From: DASVUC01 sp038237225
GTDB lineage: Bacteria; Planctomycetota; Phycisphaerae; Tepidisphaerales; Tepidisphaeraceae
Assembly (NCBI GenBank): GCA_038237225.1
Contig: JBBRYX010000001.1
Coordinates: forward strand, 186,001-250,000
Direction: 5' to 3'
Length of the DNA: 64,000 nucleotides
The position numbers and the translations under genes are program-made. This document shows positions 50,952 through 60,689 of the stretch, in pieces. Under the pieces are notes generated by a model, which was given only the letters and a program-made list of their open reading frames with translations, was not told the DNA's origin and ran no database searches. Each line of letters starts with the position of its first letter. Positions within the stretch are counted from its first letter, which is position 1.

Positions 50952-53288
50952 TTATGGGTAAGCGGGGAGGCATGATTCCAGATGATCGAGGCCCAAGGCG
51001 AGGCGGCGCTGGAGGGTTGGGGCGAGTTGGGTGCCGCCGTAGCGGATCTTGTAGAAGATGCGCGTGAGACGCCGGACGGCATCGTACGCCTGCGCGGGCA
51101 GGAAGCTGAGGGATTCGCTGAACTCGAGCGGCGTCATATGCGGCGGGCGATAAATGCCGTGGCGCTCGAGAAGACGGAGAAGCTCATCGTAAAAACCAAG
51201 CTGGCGCGCGAGCTTCAGTTGCTGGGACGAGGGCAGGGCGTCGATGCCGATGCGGAGGGCTCGCAGGCGCAAGCGCCAGCGCTCGAAGATGAACCACCCG
51301 ATGGCAAACAACAGCGACAGGACCATGAAGATCGTGAGGAATGAGAGAAGCTGGTAGGTGCCGTACCAGCGGTTCTCGTTGAACATCCAGTCGCGGACGG
51401 CGTTCTGTCGATCGTTCATCCAGTTTCGAAAACGCGACACCGAATCCGTTGACTGAATCGCGACGTTGGTCATGCGATTCTCGACATTCATGACCATGTT
51501 GTCGCGACGGCTGCGATCGTAGGCGATGACGTTGCTGGCCCAGGTGTATTCGAGGTAATCGAACGCATGCTTCACCGTCGCCCACATGCCGGCCTTGCGC
51601 CCGGTTGCTTCGTGCCCGCTGGTGGGATCGTAGGACTTCCAGGTTCCATCCGGCAACTGCACTTCCACCCACGTGTGGGCGTGGTTTTGACGAACGATGT
51701 AATAGCCGCCAAGCGTGTTGAAATCGTCACACTTGAACCCGACGACCATCCGCGCCTTCATCCCCATGGACTGACAGAGCAGGGTCATCGCGCCGGCAAA
51801 GTATTCGCAGTGGCCGCGCTTGAGATCATAAAGAAACGCGACCATCGGATCCTGTCCGGCGATCCGGGTGGCATCGGTGAGGTCGAGCGTATAGCTGAAT
51901 TTCGAGCGGAGGTGACTCTCGATGGCGGAAGCAATGGCGTCGTCCATCGCCTGAGGCGGCGCGACCGCCGGCCGCTGTTGCCAGAGGGGACCGGTGGCAT
52001 TGCTGCCGCTGACGCTCGGGTCATGCGCATACTCAAAGATCTTGGGGTCGATTTCCGAGGATCGATCCTCTCTGAAGCTCGGTTCATTGTTCGCGCGAGC
52101 AAGGTTCCGGGGCGTGGGATCCTGCACCCGGTCGTCATTGGCCGCAAAACTTCCGACATACCCGCGGGAGGTCACCTCGTAATTTAACGCCTGCAACACC
52201 GGATCTGAGCTCTTGATGGTCTCATCGCCGGCCGCGTAGGCAAGCTCGACTCTTCGATCCGGGCGAAAGTTCAGGACGCCGGACATTGCGAACAGGACCG
52301 TGCTGCCCGTTGGGTACAGGGACACTTTCTGAATCCATCGCTCAGTGGCGTTGGACGTAAAGATCGACTTGTTCTCATCCTCGGTGCAAGGGAACGAAAG
52401 ATCGGGGTCGCGGGCGCGGTCCCAACTCCACGCCGGTCCCGGTCCACCTTGCGCGCCGGAGCCGTTGTAGCGCGACAGGGTGACGCCGCGCAACAGCAGC
52501 GGGATCGTGCCGTCGACCCTGGCGTCGTTGTGATAAAGGCTCACGTGAGCCACCACCGCATCGTTCTGCGTGATCTTGGCGACTTGCTGGAACCCGACAT
52601 TCTCGGAGAACCCGGTAAGCGTCTGGCTGGCGCGAAACTGCAGCGGTCCGAGGAAGTTCGCGGTGGGCAGGCGCGGGCAGAACAGAAAGACGACGACCGC
52701 CATGGTGATCGCGATCGTTGAGATCAATCCCGTCAAGCGGCGCATCGAGCGGTTGAGAAAACGCTGATCCTGCCGCAGCGTCATCGGGTTGATCTTTTCC
52801 TGCGGGATCGAAATCAGCTTGCGCGCCTGATCCGCCTCGACCTTGAGATGAAATAGCAGGCAGCAATACAGCGAGAGAAACAGGTAGATGACGAGCATCA
52901 GCCCGAATAACACGCTTGCGGTGTTGATGGACGCGGCGACCATCAGCAGCAAACTTAGAATCAGGAGCTGCGCGTAGTCGCGGTTGTTGCGCTGCTCATA
53001 GAGCTTGACCAGTTGGAGCACAACCAGGAACTCCCCGATCAGGAGGATCGGCGTGGTGCCCGAGCGCACGCCCAGCACCAGATACAGCAGCGACAACAGC
53101 GTGACGGCGCTGGCGACAAGATGCGGCATCGGACGGAAACGGTCCGTCCGCAGCAGCCAGGCATTGAGGAGGGTGCCGCTGATGGCGAGCACCCAGATGC
53201 CGGGCGATTGCGCAGCGAGCGCGAACCCGCTCATTCCCAGGAGGAGCAGCACGTACAGGGCGGGTTTGAACTGACGAATGTCGTACAT
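50952..53288 (-). CDS. Membrane protein with DUF3488 and transglutaminase-like domains (TgpA type)
   Basis: The 778-residue protein has ~6 N-terminal helices (residues 1-210), an extracytoplasmic region, the transglutaminase core with the catalytic Cys in RGHCEYFAGAMTLLCQSMG, His in NHAHTWVEV and Asp in WKSYDPTSG, and a further transmembrane helix near residue 655 (LLSFLTIFMVLSLLFAIGWF) before a cytoplasmic DUF4129-like tail. It follows the DUF58 gene by four bases. DUF58 plus transglutaminase pairs usually act with a MoxR ATPase, which is not in the window. Confidence 0.92.
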   Translation of the reverse strand: MYDIRQFKPALYVLLLLGMSGFALAAQSPGIWVLAISGTLLNAWLLRTDRFRPMPHLVASAVTLLSLLYLVLGVRSGTTPILLIGEFLVVLQLVKLYEQRNNRDYAQLLILSLLLMVAASINTASVLFGLMLVIYLFLSLYCCLLFHLKVEADQARKLISIPQEKINPMTLRQDQRFLNRSMRRLTGLISTIAITMAVVVFLFCPRLPTANFLGPLQFRASQTLTGFSENVGFQQVAKITQNDAVVAHVSLYHNDARVDGTIPLLLRGVTLSRYNGSGAQGGPGPAWSWDRARDPDLSFPCTEDENKSIFTSNATERWIQKVSLYPTGSTVLFAMSGVLNFRPDRRVELAYAAGDETIKSSDPVLQALNYEVTSRGYVGSFAANDDRVQDPTPRNLARANNEPSFREDRSSEIDPKIFEYAHDPSVSGSNATGPLWQQRPAVAPPQAMDDAIASAIESHLRSKFSYTLDLTDATRIAGQDPMVAFLYDLKRGHCEYFAGAMTLLCQSMGMKARMVVGFKCDDFNTLGGYYIVRQNHAHTWVEVQLPDGTWKSYDPTSGHEATGRKAGMWATVKHAFDYLEYTWASNVIAYDRSRRDNMVMNVENRMTNVAIQSTDSVSRFRNWMNDRQNAVRDWMFNENRWYGTYQLLSFLTIFMVLSLLFAIGWFIFERWRLRLRALRIGIDALPSSQQLKLARQLGFYDELLRLLERHGIYRPPHMTPLEFSESLSFLPAQAYDAVRRLTRIFYKIRYGGTQLAPTLQRRLALGLDHLESCLPAYP

Positions 53289-53292
53289 GGCT

Positions 53293-54582
53293 TCAAACTT
53301 TTTGGGAGGCAGAGGCTACTAAGGCGCGATCACGTTGCTTGCCGACGTGCCGCTTACTTTCGGCGCGAGGCTCTTGTTCTTCGGGCATGCATCGGGCGAA
53401 ATCGACGGTCTCGGGAAATCGAAACCATCGCCGAGATTGGGGGGAGGTTGAGGTAAATGAGATCAGACCGCTCTTGAGATGATCCGACAGGCTTACGTTG
53501 ACTTCGACGGGTGCGATGAGGAGGGGCGTGCTCCCGGGTTCGGCGGTGGAGTGAGAATAGGCCAATAGGTCGGCCGTGCTGTGATCGGTGTTCAGCGGAA
53601 GACGAGCCATGTGCGCGAGAAGATCGCGGCGATGACGCTTCCCGCGCGCGGGGGCGATGGTGGCCCATTCGCCGCTGTAAGTGGTCAGCCCGACCGACAG
53701 CCCGGCTTCCAGCGCCTGGCTGGCGAGGGATGCTGCCATGGCAATGCAACGCTCGACTTCGGCATGGGCATCAACGGTTCGCAGCGGGCAGTAGGTATCC
53801 AGCAGAATCGTGACCCGCGGCGGAGAGACCTGGGTCATTTCTTTGCTGACGAGCACCCCCGTGCGGGCGCTGCGGCGCCAGTAGATGAGTTTGGGATTGT
53901 TCCCCTCGCGATACTCTTTAACACCATAGAACTCGTCGTTGCCGCCCGGGCGCGGGCGCATGATCGCGCCGGAGCTATCCGCCGATCGGCACATCGCCAG
54001 CACTTTAGGATCGACCTGACCCAAGGCGGGGTAAACGAGCATCGTGTCCTTCTGCTCGTGAATAACGGCGCGCTTGATAAAGCCGAAAGGGAAGCTCGTT
54101 GATATTTGATAGCGGTTCATCTGGTGGAGACCGCGGCGCTTGGGAATGGCTTCAGTGGGGACGGTGGCTGTGGTGCCGGCCGCGGCGTGGAGGAGGTAGG
54201 CATGAAGTTGGTGGGCGAAGGCTTCCGTGCCCTCCAACTCAGCGATCATCACCGACAAAGTGGGCCAGAACCGTTTGTTGTTGGCGAACTCGTAAGCGAC
54301 CGTTGTGGGCTGTCCGACGACCGCGAGTTCAGGGAGCACGCGGTGGAAGCTCAGGCGGCGGAGGACGATTCGGCTGATGCCCCAACTGATCATGAGGACC
54401 CCGAACATCATACCGAAGACGCCGAAGAGGAGATTCGCCTGACTGTTCAGCGCGGCCAGGCCCATAAACATCATCATCGAGCAATACACCAGCCCCGTGA
54501 GCGAGAAGTCCAGCGACGGCTTCTTGTGGATTTCCGTGGCGGTCGAGACGACGGCGGGAGTCTGGCGACTAAGGAACCACAT
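53293..54582 (-). CDS. DUF58 domain protein
   Basis: The 429-residue protein from ATG 54582 (GGAAG upstream; a GTG seven codons earlier is possible) has two transmembrane helices near its N-terminus and the DUF58 signature GGNDEFYGVKEYREGNNPKL followed by YWRRSARTGVLV. A vWA-like fold follows (VTILLDTYCPLRTVDAHAEV). It is the first gene of DUF58-transglutaminase-cinA. Confidence 0.92.
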   Translation of the reverse strand: MWFLSRQTPAVVSTATEIHKKPSLDFSLTGLVYCSMMMFMGLAALNSQANLLFGVFGMMFGVLMISWGISRIVLRRLSFHRVLPELAVVGQPTTVAYEFANNKRFWPTLSVMIAELEGTEAFAHQLHAYLLHAAAGTTATVPTEAIPKRRGLHQMNRYQISTSFPFGFIKRAVIHEQKDTMLVYPALGQVDPKVLAMCRSADSSGAIMRPRPGGNDEFYGVKEYREGNNPKLIYWRRSARTGVLVSKEMTQVSPPRVTILLDTYCPLRTVDAHAEVERCIAMAASLASQALEAGLSVGLTTYSGEWATIAPARGKRHRRDLLAHMARLPLNTDHSTADLLAYSHSTAEPGSTPLLIAPVEVNVSLSDHLKSGLISFTSTSPQSRRWFRFPETVDFARCMPEEQEPRAESKRHVGKQRDRALVASASQKV

Positions 54583-54725
54583 AGCTTCCAGACATTGTAG
54601 CACGGGGACGATGGCGCGTCGCGCTTCGGATTGTGGGTTGGGGCTGGTGCAGGGCTTTCGCAGTATCCAGTCTTGTAGTGACGACGCCTGAAGATGTATG
54701 AAGTTTGGGGCGGGGTGCGTTCCAA

Positions 54726-54758
54726 TAAAAACGCCGCTCCGAGAAGGAACGGCGGCGG
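54726..54758 (-). terminator. Terminator of the DUF2203 gene
   Basis: On the minus strand CGCCGTTCC-TTCT-CGGAGCGGCG is followed by TTTTTATT. It lies 30 bases after the stop. Confidence 0.85.
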
Positions 54759-54787
54759 GGAATGAATTTACTGATCAGGCGAGAGGC

Positions 54788-55216
54788 TTATCTTTCACGC
54801 AGGCCGGCGACTGGCTTGCGGCCGGAGAAACCGGCATCCAGCTCGTGCCAATGTGTGATCGTCTCTTCGCCAAGCTTCCAGCACAGACAGACGTCGCGAC
54901 CATCGTGACGGCCGACAAAATCAATTAACCCGGTGTCGAAATCCTTCAGTTCTGCGCCGACGGCCGATAGCTCGTTGACGAAGTCCTGAAGATGCTCGAC
55001 CGCAAAATCCAGGTCTTTCTGCGCCTGTATAAGTTCTTTGCCGCCATCGAGAAGCTCAACCTGCTTGCGGCACTTGGCCGCCTGCGCGTGGGTTCTGACA
55101 ATGTCGGCTACGATTCGCTTCACAAGAGGAAGCGTGCGGATTGCTTCCTTCAGGCTGAAGCGTTTGACGGATTTACGGGAAGGCCGCTGCGGCACAAATG
55201 ACTGAGGAGCAGCCAT
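54788..55216 (-). CDS. DUF2203 family protein
   Basis: The 142-residue protein has FSLKEAIRTLPLVKRIVADI, a charged helix with ELIQAQKDLDF, and VGAELKDFDTGLIDF, then GRDVCLCWKLGEETITHWHE, the standard DUF2203 profile. ATG 55216 is preferred (AAGGAAG eight bases upstream); a GTG at 55225 is possible. Function unknown; probably cytoplasmic. A strong terminator follows. Confidence 0.9.
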   Translation of the reverse strand: MAAPQSFVPQRPSRKSVKRFSLKEAIRTLPLVKRIVADIVRTHAQAAKCRKQVELLDGGKELIQAQKDLDFAVEHLQDFVNELSAVGAELKDFDTGLIDFVGRHDGRDVCLCWKLGEETITHWHELDAGFSGRKPVAGLRER

Positions 55217-55473
55217 GGAAAACACTTCCTTTCTTAGCCCCGACCTACACCATTATACGGCTCGGATGAGGGGCGGATCGTTCCATTCCCGGCGCGATTA
55301 TGACACCCTTATCGGCCGTGTCAAAGAGCCACATGCAGCGAATGAAACAAAATTTGTGCCGATGGGTTAGATCAGGAAAAGGCGCAGGGTCGGAACGGTT
55401 GTTTTGGGACCACGAAACTACCGCCGAACCGGTTCATCAGCACTTACGGATGGTCCGCGGTTGCCGCGCGCGC

Positions 55474-56583
55474 TCAAGCGGCCTTGGTTTGCCTGGTGAG
55501 TCGCCGCTCAAGCATCTTGAGCACGGAAACTTCTTCCGGTCGGAGTTTGCCGCCGGACCTGGCCAAGGCGCCGGCGCGGCGAGCGAGCGAGAAAGCCAGT
55601 GTGCCGTCCAGATACGATTGCAAAATGACCGGGTGAATGTAGCACTTGCGACAAACCGCCTTAGTGTTCCCTAACTGTTTGGCGACGGCTTCCACCGCCC
55701 GGACCATGTTCTGCTTCGCTTGTTTCTGGGAGTTAAACGTCCCGATCTCCTGGAGCGCGCTCGCCGCCAAGACCGTGCCGGCCCAGGTGCGAAAATCCTT
55801 AGCCGTGAATTCCTGCCCGCCGATCGACCGCAGGTACTCGTTGACATCTGCGGATCCGATGTCGCAGACTCTTCCTTGCTCGTCGAGGTATTGGAACAAC
55901 TCCTGGCCGGGGAGGTCCTGGCATCTCTTGGCGACATCCGCGAGGCGAGGATCCGCAAGGTCAATCTCATGCTCCACGCCGGATTTGCCGCGAAACTCGA
56001 AGTGGATCTTGCCGCCCTTGATCTTCGCGTGCTTGTCCCGCAGCGTGGTCAGGCCGAAGGATTTGTTGGATTTGGCATACTCGTCGTTGCCCACGCGGAT
56101 GAGCGTTTTCTCCATGATCAATATGATGGCGGCGAGGACCTTTTCTTTGGGTAAGCCGGGAAGTTTGAGATGCTGGCGCGATTTGTGACGGATGCTCGGG
56201 AGGGCCTTGGCGAACGCAATGATCTTCTCGTATTTCGCGTCATCGCGGGTGGAGCGCCATTTCTCGTGATAGCGATACTGCTTGCGGCCGCGCGCATCGC
56301 GACCGACCGCCTGGATGTGACCGCGCTCTGAAGGGCAGATCCAAACGCCGGTCCAAGCCGGCGGGATCGCCAGGTGCTTGATGCGAACGAGCGTCTCGAA
56401 ATCCTTGATCCTTTTCCCCTTGGCGTCCTCGTAGATGAAGCCCTTCCCCCCTTGGGCTCGCAAGATTCCGGGGGATTCATCGGAAACATAGAGCAGGCCC
56501 GCATCGCGGGCGGCTCGCAGATTCTGTTCGACGATCGGGCTGGGGTCGCCTTTGCCGCTGCGGTGTGAACTGTTTTTCTTCAT
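55474..56583 (-). CDS. Type IB DNA topoisomerase
   Basis: The 369-residue enzyme relaxes supercoiled DNA through a 3'-phosphotyrosine. Poxvirus/bacterial TopIB hallmarks are present: RIKHLAIPPAWTGVWICPSE, GRDARGRKQYRYH, RVGNDEYAKSNKSFGLTTLR, FEFRGKSGVEHEIDL, QEFTAKDFRTWAGTV and the catalytic Tyr in CRKCYIHPVIL (~residue 315). It is common in soil bacteria. It stands alone between the DUF2203 and GH2 genes. Confidence 0.96.
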   Translation of the reverse strand: MKKNSSHRSGKGDPSPIVEQNLRAARDAGLLYVSDESPGILRAQGGKGFIYEDAKGKRIKDFETLVRIKHLAIPPAWTGVWICPSERGHIQAVGRDARGRKQYRYHEKWRSTRDDAKYEKIIAFAKALPSIRHKSRQHLKLPGLPKEKVLAAIILIMEKTLIRVGNDEYAKSNKSFGLTTLRDKHAKIKGGKIHFEFRGKSGVEHEIDLADPRLADVAKRCQDLPGQELFQYLDEQGRVCDIGSADVNEYLRSIGGQEFTAKDFRTWAGTVLAASALQEIGTFNSQKQAKQNMVRAVEAVAKQLGNTKAVCRKCYIHPVILQSYLDGTLAFSLARRAGALARSGGKLRPEEVSVLKMLERRLTRQTKAA

Positions 56584-56799
56584 GTTGGGGGCAGTACCTC
56601 ATTATTGCTCAGGGCGGCGGAGCCGGTCAATGCGCTGAGTGGAGATCGCGACCAGGGGTTCGCTCTCGTAGCCGCGAGCACCGCCCGGACCGAGCTTCGC
56701 CTATTGCGAGGATAAACTTTTGCAACCGATATGCCACTTCGCTTTTCCACGCGGTCAGGCTTTCCCCAATCGATTCCTATCGATACATTTCGCCCGACC

Positions 56800-58590
56800 A
56801 TGGCTAAGAAGAAAACACGCAAAGCTGTTTCCGCGCCGCAAGAGCGAGGCTATCCCCGCCCCCAACTTCAGCGGGCCAACTGGACGAGCCTGAACATGAG
56901 GTGGGGTTTCTCGATTGATGCGAACGCGGAATGGAAATCACCTCGAGAAGTTCAATGGCAGACATCGATTAATCTTCCGTTTAGCCCGGAGACCCCCGCC
57001 AGCGGGATCCACAACACCGGCTTCTACAAAGCGGTCTGGTATCACATCAAGCTTCAAAAGCCCGCGCTGCGAGAGAATGAGCGGCTGATCCTGCACTTCG
57101 GCGCGGTCGATCATCTCGCCAGCGTGTGGATCGACGACAATCTTGTTGGCACGCATGAGGGAGGATACACGCCGTTCAGCGTCGACATCACGGATTACCT
57201 TCAAGGTGAAGATTATCTGATTACCGTCCGCGCTTATGACGATCCTCAGGATCTCGCCAAGCCGCGCGGGAAGCAGGATTGGCGGTTGCAGCCGCATTCG
57301 ATCTGGTATCCGCGCACGACTGGAATCTGGCAGACAGTCTGGCTGGAGACGGTGCCGCGCCGGCGGATCAGCAAACTGCGGTGGGCCGCGGATGTCCCAA
57401 AGTGGGAGCTGGAGCTTCAAGTTGAACTGGAAGACGCACAATCGGAATCGCCACTTCGTCTTCGACTGAAGCTGAGCGCCAAAGGAGAGACCCTTGCGGA
57501 AGATATTTACTCGGTCACGTCAAACACGGTGCAGCGAAAGATCGTTCTGCCTGATCCCGGGATTGACGATTATCGCAACGAGCTTCTTTGGTCGCCGAAT
57601 GCGCCGAATCTGATTGATGCGCAGTTGGAGCTACTTGATCAAGATGACAACGTCATCGACACCGTCACCAGCTACACCGCCATGCGCACGGTGGTCATCG
57701 AAGGCGATCATTTAGTCATGAACGGCCGGCCGCTCATGCTGCGGTTCTTGCTCGACCAGGGCTATTGGGTCGAGGGCGGATTGACGGCGCCCAGCGATGA
57801 GGCTTTTCGCAAGGACATCGAGCTTGTGAAGGCGCTGGGATTCAATGGCGTGAGGAAGCATCAGAAGATCGAAGACCCTCGCTTCCTCTATTGGGCAGAC
57901 CGACTGGGGCTGCTGGTGTGGGAGGAAATGCCCAGCCCGTACCGGTTCTGCGTCGAGACCATCAATCGACTGTCGCGCGAATGGTCGGCGGCGATCGAGC
58001 GCGACATTTCTCATCCATGTATTATCGCGTGGGTGCCGTTTAATGAGTCGTGGGGCGTTCCGGATCTCACGCAGGTGCGGGCGCAGCGGGATTTTGTGAA
58101 CGGGATTTATCACCTTACCAAGGCAATGGATCCGTCGCGACCGGTCATCGGCAACGATGGGTGGGAAATGGAAAGCACGGACATCGTGGCCATTCACGAT
58201 TACGAGCGAAATCCGGATCAGGTCCGCCAGCGCTATCACCGGACAGCAGAAAATCTGACCGCTCTGTTTACTTACGAGCGACCCGGACATCGCCAATTGT
58301 TGCTCGGTGATCGAAGCTATACAGGGCAGCCGATCATGCTGACGGAGTTCGGAGGCATTGCCTTTCACAAGGACGTGAAGCACACTTGGGGATACAAGCG
58401 TGCGATGACGGCGTCGGATTTTGACAAGCAATACACGGAATTGCTCGCCGCCGTGCGGGCAATGCCCATTTTTTCTGGCTTCTGCTACACCCAGTTCACC
58501 GATACTTATCAGGAGGCCAATGGATTAGTCCACATGGATCGGACGCCCAAGCTTCCCCTGGATCGTGTTGCCAAGGCCACGACAGGCTAA
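56800..58590 (+). CDS. Glycoside hydrolase family 2 (beta-galactosidase/glucuronidase-like)
   Basis: The 596-residue protein from ATG 56800 (an upstream extension without a family match is dropped) has a jelly-roll sugar-binding N-terminus (YKAVWYHIKLQKPALRENER, VDHLASVWIDDNLVGTHEGG), an immunoglobulin-like domain and a TIM barrel. The acid/base glutamate is in WVPFNESWG (~residue 413) and the nucleophile in LTEFGG (~residue 514). No signal peptide is seen, so it is probably cytoplasmic. The substrate is unknown. Confidence 0.93.
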   Translation: MAKKKTRKAVSAPQERGYPRPQLQRANWTSLNMRWGFSIDANAEWKSPREVQWQTSINLPFSPETPASGIHNTGFYKAVWYHIKLQKPALRENERLILHFGAVDHLASVWIDDNLVGTHEGGYTPFSVDITDYLQGEDYLITVRAYDDPQDLAKPRGKQDWRLQPHSIWYPRTTGIWQTVWLETVPRRRISKLRWAADVPKWELELQVELEDAQSESPLRLRLKLSAKGETLAEDIYSVTSNTVQRKIVLPDPGIDDYRNELLWSPNAPNLIDAQLELLDQDDNVIDTVTSYTAMRTVVIEGDHLVMNGRPLMLRFLLDQGYWVEGGLTAPSDEAFRKDIELVKALGFNGVRKHQKIEDPRFLYWADRLGLLVWEEMPSPYRFCVETINRLSREWSAAIERDISHPCIIAWVPFNESWGVPDLTQVRAQRDFVNGIYHLTKAMDPSRPVIGNDGWEMESTDIVAIHDYERNPDQVRQRYHRTAENLTALFTYERPGHRQLLLGDRSYTGQPIMLTEFGGIAFHKDVKHTWGYKRAMTASDFDKQYTELLAAVRAMPIFSGFCYTQFTDTYQEANGLVHMDRTPKLPLDRVAKATTG

Positions 58591-58625
58591 ATGGATGCGC
58601 ATGATTCTGGAACATCTTCAGTAGT

Positions 58626-58691
58626 TGCGTAGCGGTCGCACCCGAAGGCCCACATGATTTGCATAGCGGTTCGCACCCGAAGGCCCACATG
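58626..58691 (+). repeat. Two 31-32-base direct repeats
   Basis: TGCGTAGCGG-TCGCACCCGAAGGCCCACAT and TGCATAGCGG-TTCGCACCCGAAGGCCCACA are side by side with three differences, in the gap before the response regulator. They could be regulator sites or a short dispersed repeat. Confidence 0.85.
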
Positions 58692-58871
58692 CAACAAGGT
58701 TTCACAATCACGCTCTCATTTAGCGACCAAGTTGATCTGAATGCACCGGCTGGGAGAGATGGGTAAAGACGAATTTAGTTCCGGCTGATAATTCGTGCGC
58801 TCGCTCGAAAACTGCCGTTGGTTGTTTCCGAACGGGCGCTTTACATTTTCAAGTCGCCGATTAATGCCCGC

Positions 58872-59255
58872 ATGATGCAGATTCTCGTTGTTGATGATGA
58901 CGCCGACGTATGCCACCTTATGGTGAAGCTTTTTAAGCGCTTCGGCTATGACGCGGGGTGCGCCACCAGCGGGCCCGAGGCGCTGATGCGGATGGCGACG
59001 GAGCCGGTGCCGCAGCTCATCCTACTGGACATGATGATGCCGGAGATGAGCGGAATGGACGTGCTGAAGCACCTGAGCTGCAACGGGAAGCCCCCGCCGG
59101 TGCCGGTCATTATGTTCAGCGCCTTGAGCGACACGGACTTGATCCAGGAGGCGATGCGGAACGGGGCCAGCGATTATTGGATCAAAGCCACGATGGACAT
59201 CCAGGACATTATTGCGAGATTGTCGCGGTTTTTGCCCGGTCCGGCCAACGCATGA
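58872..59255 (+). CDS. Single-domain response regulator
   Basis: The 127-residue receiver domain (MQILVVDDDADVCHLMVKLF) has the phospho-acceptor Asp in LLLDMMMPEMSG, Thr/Ser switch in VIMFSALSD and Lys in YWIKATMD. No output domain is attached, so it acts like CheY/Spo0F. ATG 58872 or 58875 fits; the longer upstream frame is not homologous. Confidence 0.9.
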   Translation: MMQILVVDDDADVCHLMVKLFKRFGYDAGCATSGPEALMRMATEPVPQLILLDMMMPEMSGMDVLKHLSCNGKPPPVPVIMFSALSDTDLIQEAMRNGASDYWIKATMDIQDIIARLSRFLPGPANA

Positions 59256-59360
59256 CCGATAACTCGCACCGCAAGTAGACAAATTCAACCTTTTCCACTC
59301 AACAAAACCCAAAAACCAGCCGACTTGAGAGTAGCGTCCCGCCACAGCGCGCGCTAATCC

Positions 59361-59819
59361 ATGAGCCTGACCTACGATGAAATGTCCGCGTTGAGCATCG
59401 CCTTTCAGGAGGCGCACATCCCCTCGGACCGCCGGGTTGCGCAGCGCATCAAGCAGCGCATCGCGGCGGAAATTACTGAGTGGGAGGACAGCAAAGCGGG
59501 TCGCACGTTCGGGGTCACGATCGAGGACTTCTCTCCGAACGGCGTCGGTCTTGTGCATAGCGGCAGACTGAAGGCCGGCGCCACGTACATCCTCGCGATC
59601 CCGCGCCCCGGCCGCCCGCCGATTCAGGTGTTGCTCAGCGTGGTCCGCTGCGACCAAATCGACGCCGGAAGATTCAACACCAAGATGGAAGCCAGCGAAA
59701 TTTTGGCCGGACGACAGGTCGAGAAAAAGCGCCGGCCTTCACTGGCGCGGCTGATGCTCGCGGGCGCGGCAGTTGCCTTCGCCGTGAGCCTGGCTCTCTA
59801 TCTCACCCTGTTTCAATAA
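59361..59819 (+). CDS. PilZ-like protein with C-terminal membrane helix
   Basis: The 152-residue protein has DRRVAQRIKQRIAAEI, resembling the RxxxR cyclic-di-GMP motif, then TIEDFSPNGVGLVHSG (the D/NxSxxG motif of PilZ) and a beta-barrel to residue ~110. A transmembrane helix closes the protein (LMLAGAAVAFAVSLALYLTL). It probably binds c-di-GMP at the membrane; the arginine motif is imperfect, so this is inference. Confidence 0.78.
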   Translation: MSLTYDEMSALSIAFQEAHIPSDRRVAQRIKQRIAAEITEWEDSKAGRTFGVTIEDFSPNGVGLVHSGRLKAGATYILAIPRPGRPPIQVLLSVVRCDQIDAGRFNTKMEASEILAGRQVEKKRRPSLARLMLAGAAVAFAVSLALYLTLFQ

Positions 59820-59927
59820 CCCGCCGATTTGCATCCCCTCAAAAACCGCCGGGCTCAGCGCAAACCGGAATAACTTCCGGTACACTTCCCGCGGTTCGAT
59901 TTCTTAACCTGATTTTGAGGTACGCAC

Positions 59928-60689
59928 ATGGAGGACAGGGCCACTGGCGCGGGCCGAATTCTGGTTGCGGAAGATCATCCGTCGCTGGCTCGGTCGATCG
60001 CCGAGGGTTTGCGCGAAGAGGGGTTCGAAGTCGACCTGACGCTCGATGGGCTGGACGCGGAACGATTGATCAGCACGCACCGCTACGACTGTGTCGCGCT
60101 CGATATCATCCTTCCGGGAAAGGACGGATATCAGATTCTGAAGGAGATGCGTCAGAAGGGAAACCGCACGCCGGTGCTGTGTGTTACCGCGCGGGATGCG
60201 CTGGATGACCGCGTGCAGGGGCTGAATTACGGGGCGGACGATTATCTCGTTAAACCGTTTGCGTGGGATGAGTTGCTCGCGCGGGTCAAGGCGCTGATCC
60301 GGCGCGAACGCGGGTATCCGCAACCCGCACTCGTGATTGCCGATCTGGAAATCGACAACGTCGCCAAGAGCGTGCGACGCGGCGGGCAGGAAGTCCACCT
60401 GACGGCTCGGGAGTTCATGCTTCTCCAGTTTCTTGCCGGGCGGCAGAACCAGGTCGTCAGCCGCGAAGAAATCTGGAAACACCTCTACGGCCAGAGCGAT
60501 GAAGCTTCGAGCAACGTGGTCGATGTCTACATTCGATACCTGCGCAACAAGATCGACAAGGACCAGGCGGTAAAGCTTATTCATACGCGGCGCGGCATGG
60601 GATACATGATCTCGGCCACGCCCGGACCGGAAGCAGGCGGCGCCGAGACACCGGATCCGCAGACGTCTTCCACTTCTGAAACGCCATGA
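59928..60689 (+). CDS. OmpR/PhoB-family response regulator
   Basis: The 253-residue protein has a receiver domain with Asp in ALDIILPGKDGY (~residue 59) and Lys in YLVKPFAWDELLARV, then a winged-helix DNA-binding domain (LTAREFMLLQFLAGRQ, SNVVDVYIRYLRNKID, HTRRGMGYMI). A Pro/Ser/Thr tail of ~20 residues ends it. GAGG precedes the ATG. Its stop overlaps the kinase start (ATGA). Confidence 0.96.
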   Translation: MEDRATGAGRILVAEDHPSLARSIAEGLREEGFEVDLTLDGLDAERLISTHRYDCVALDIILPGKDGYQILKEMRQKGNRTPVLCVTARDALDDRVQGLNYGADDYLVKPFAWDELLARVKALIRRERGYPQPALVIADLEIDNVAKSVRRGGQEVHLTAREFMLLQFLAGRQNQVVSREEIWKHLYGQSDEASSNVVDVYIRYLRNKIDKDQAVKLIHTRRGMGYMISATPGPEAGGAETPDPQTSSTSETP

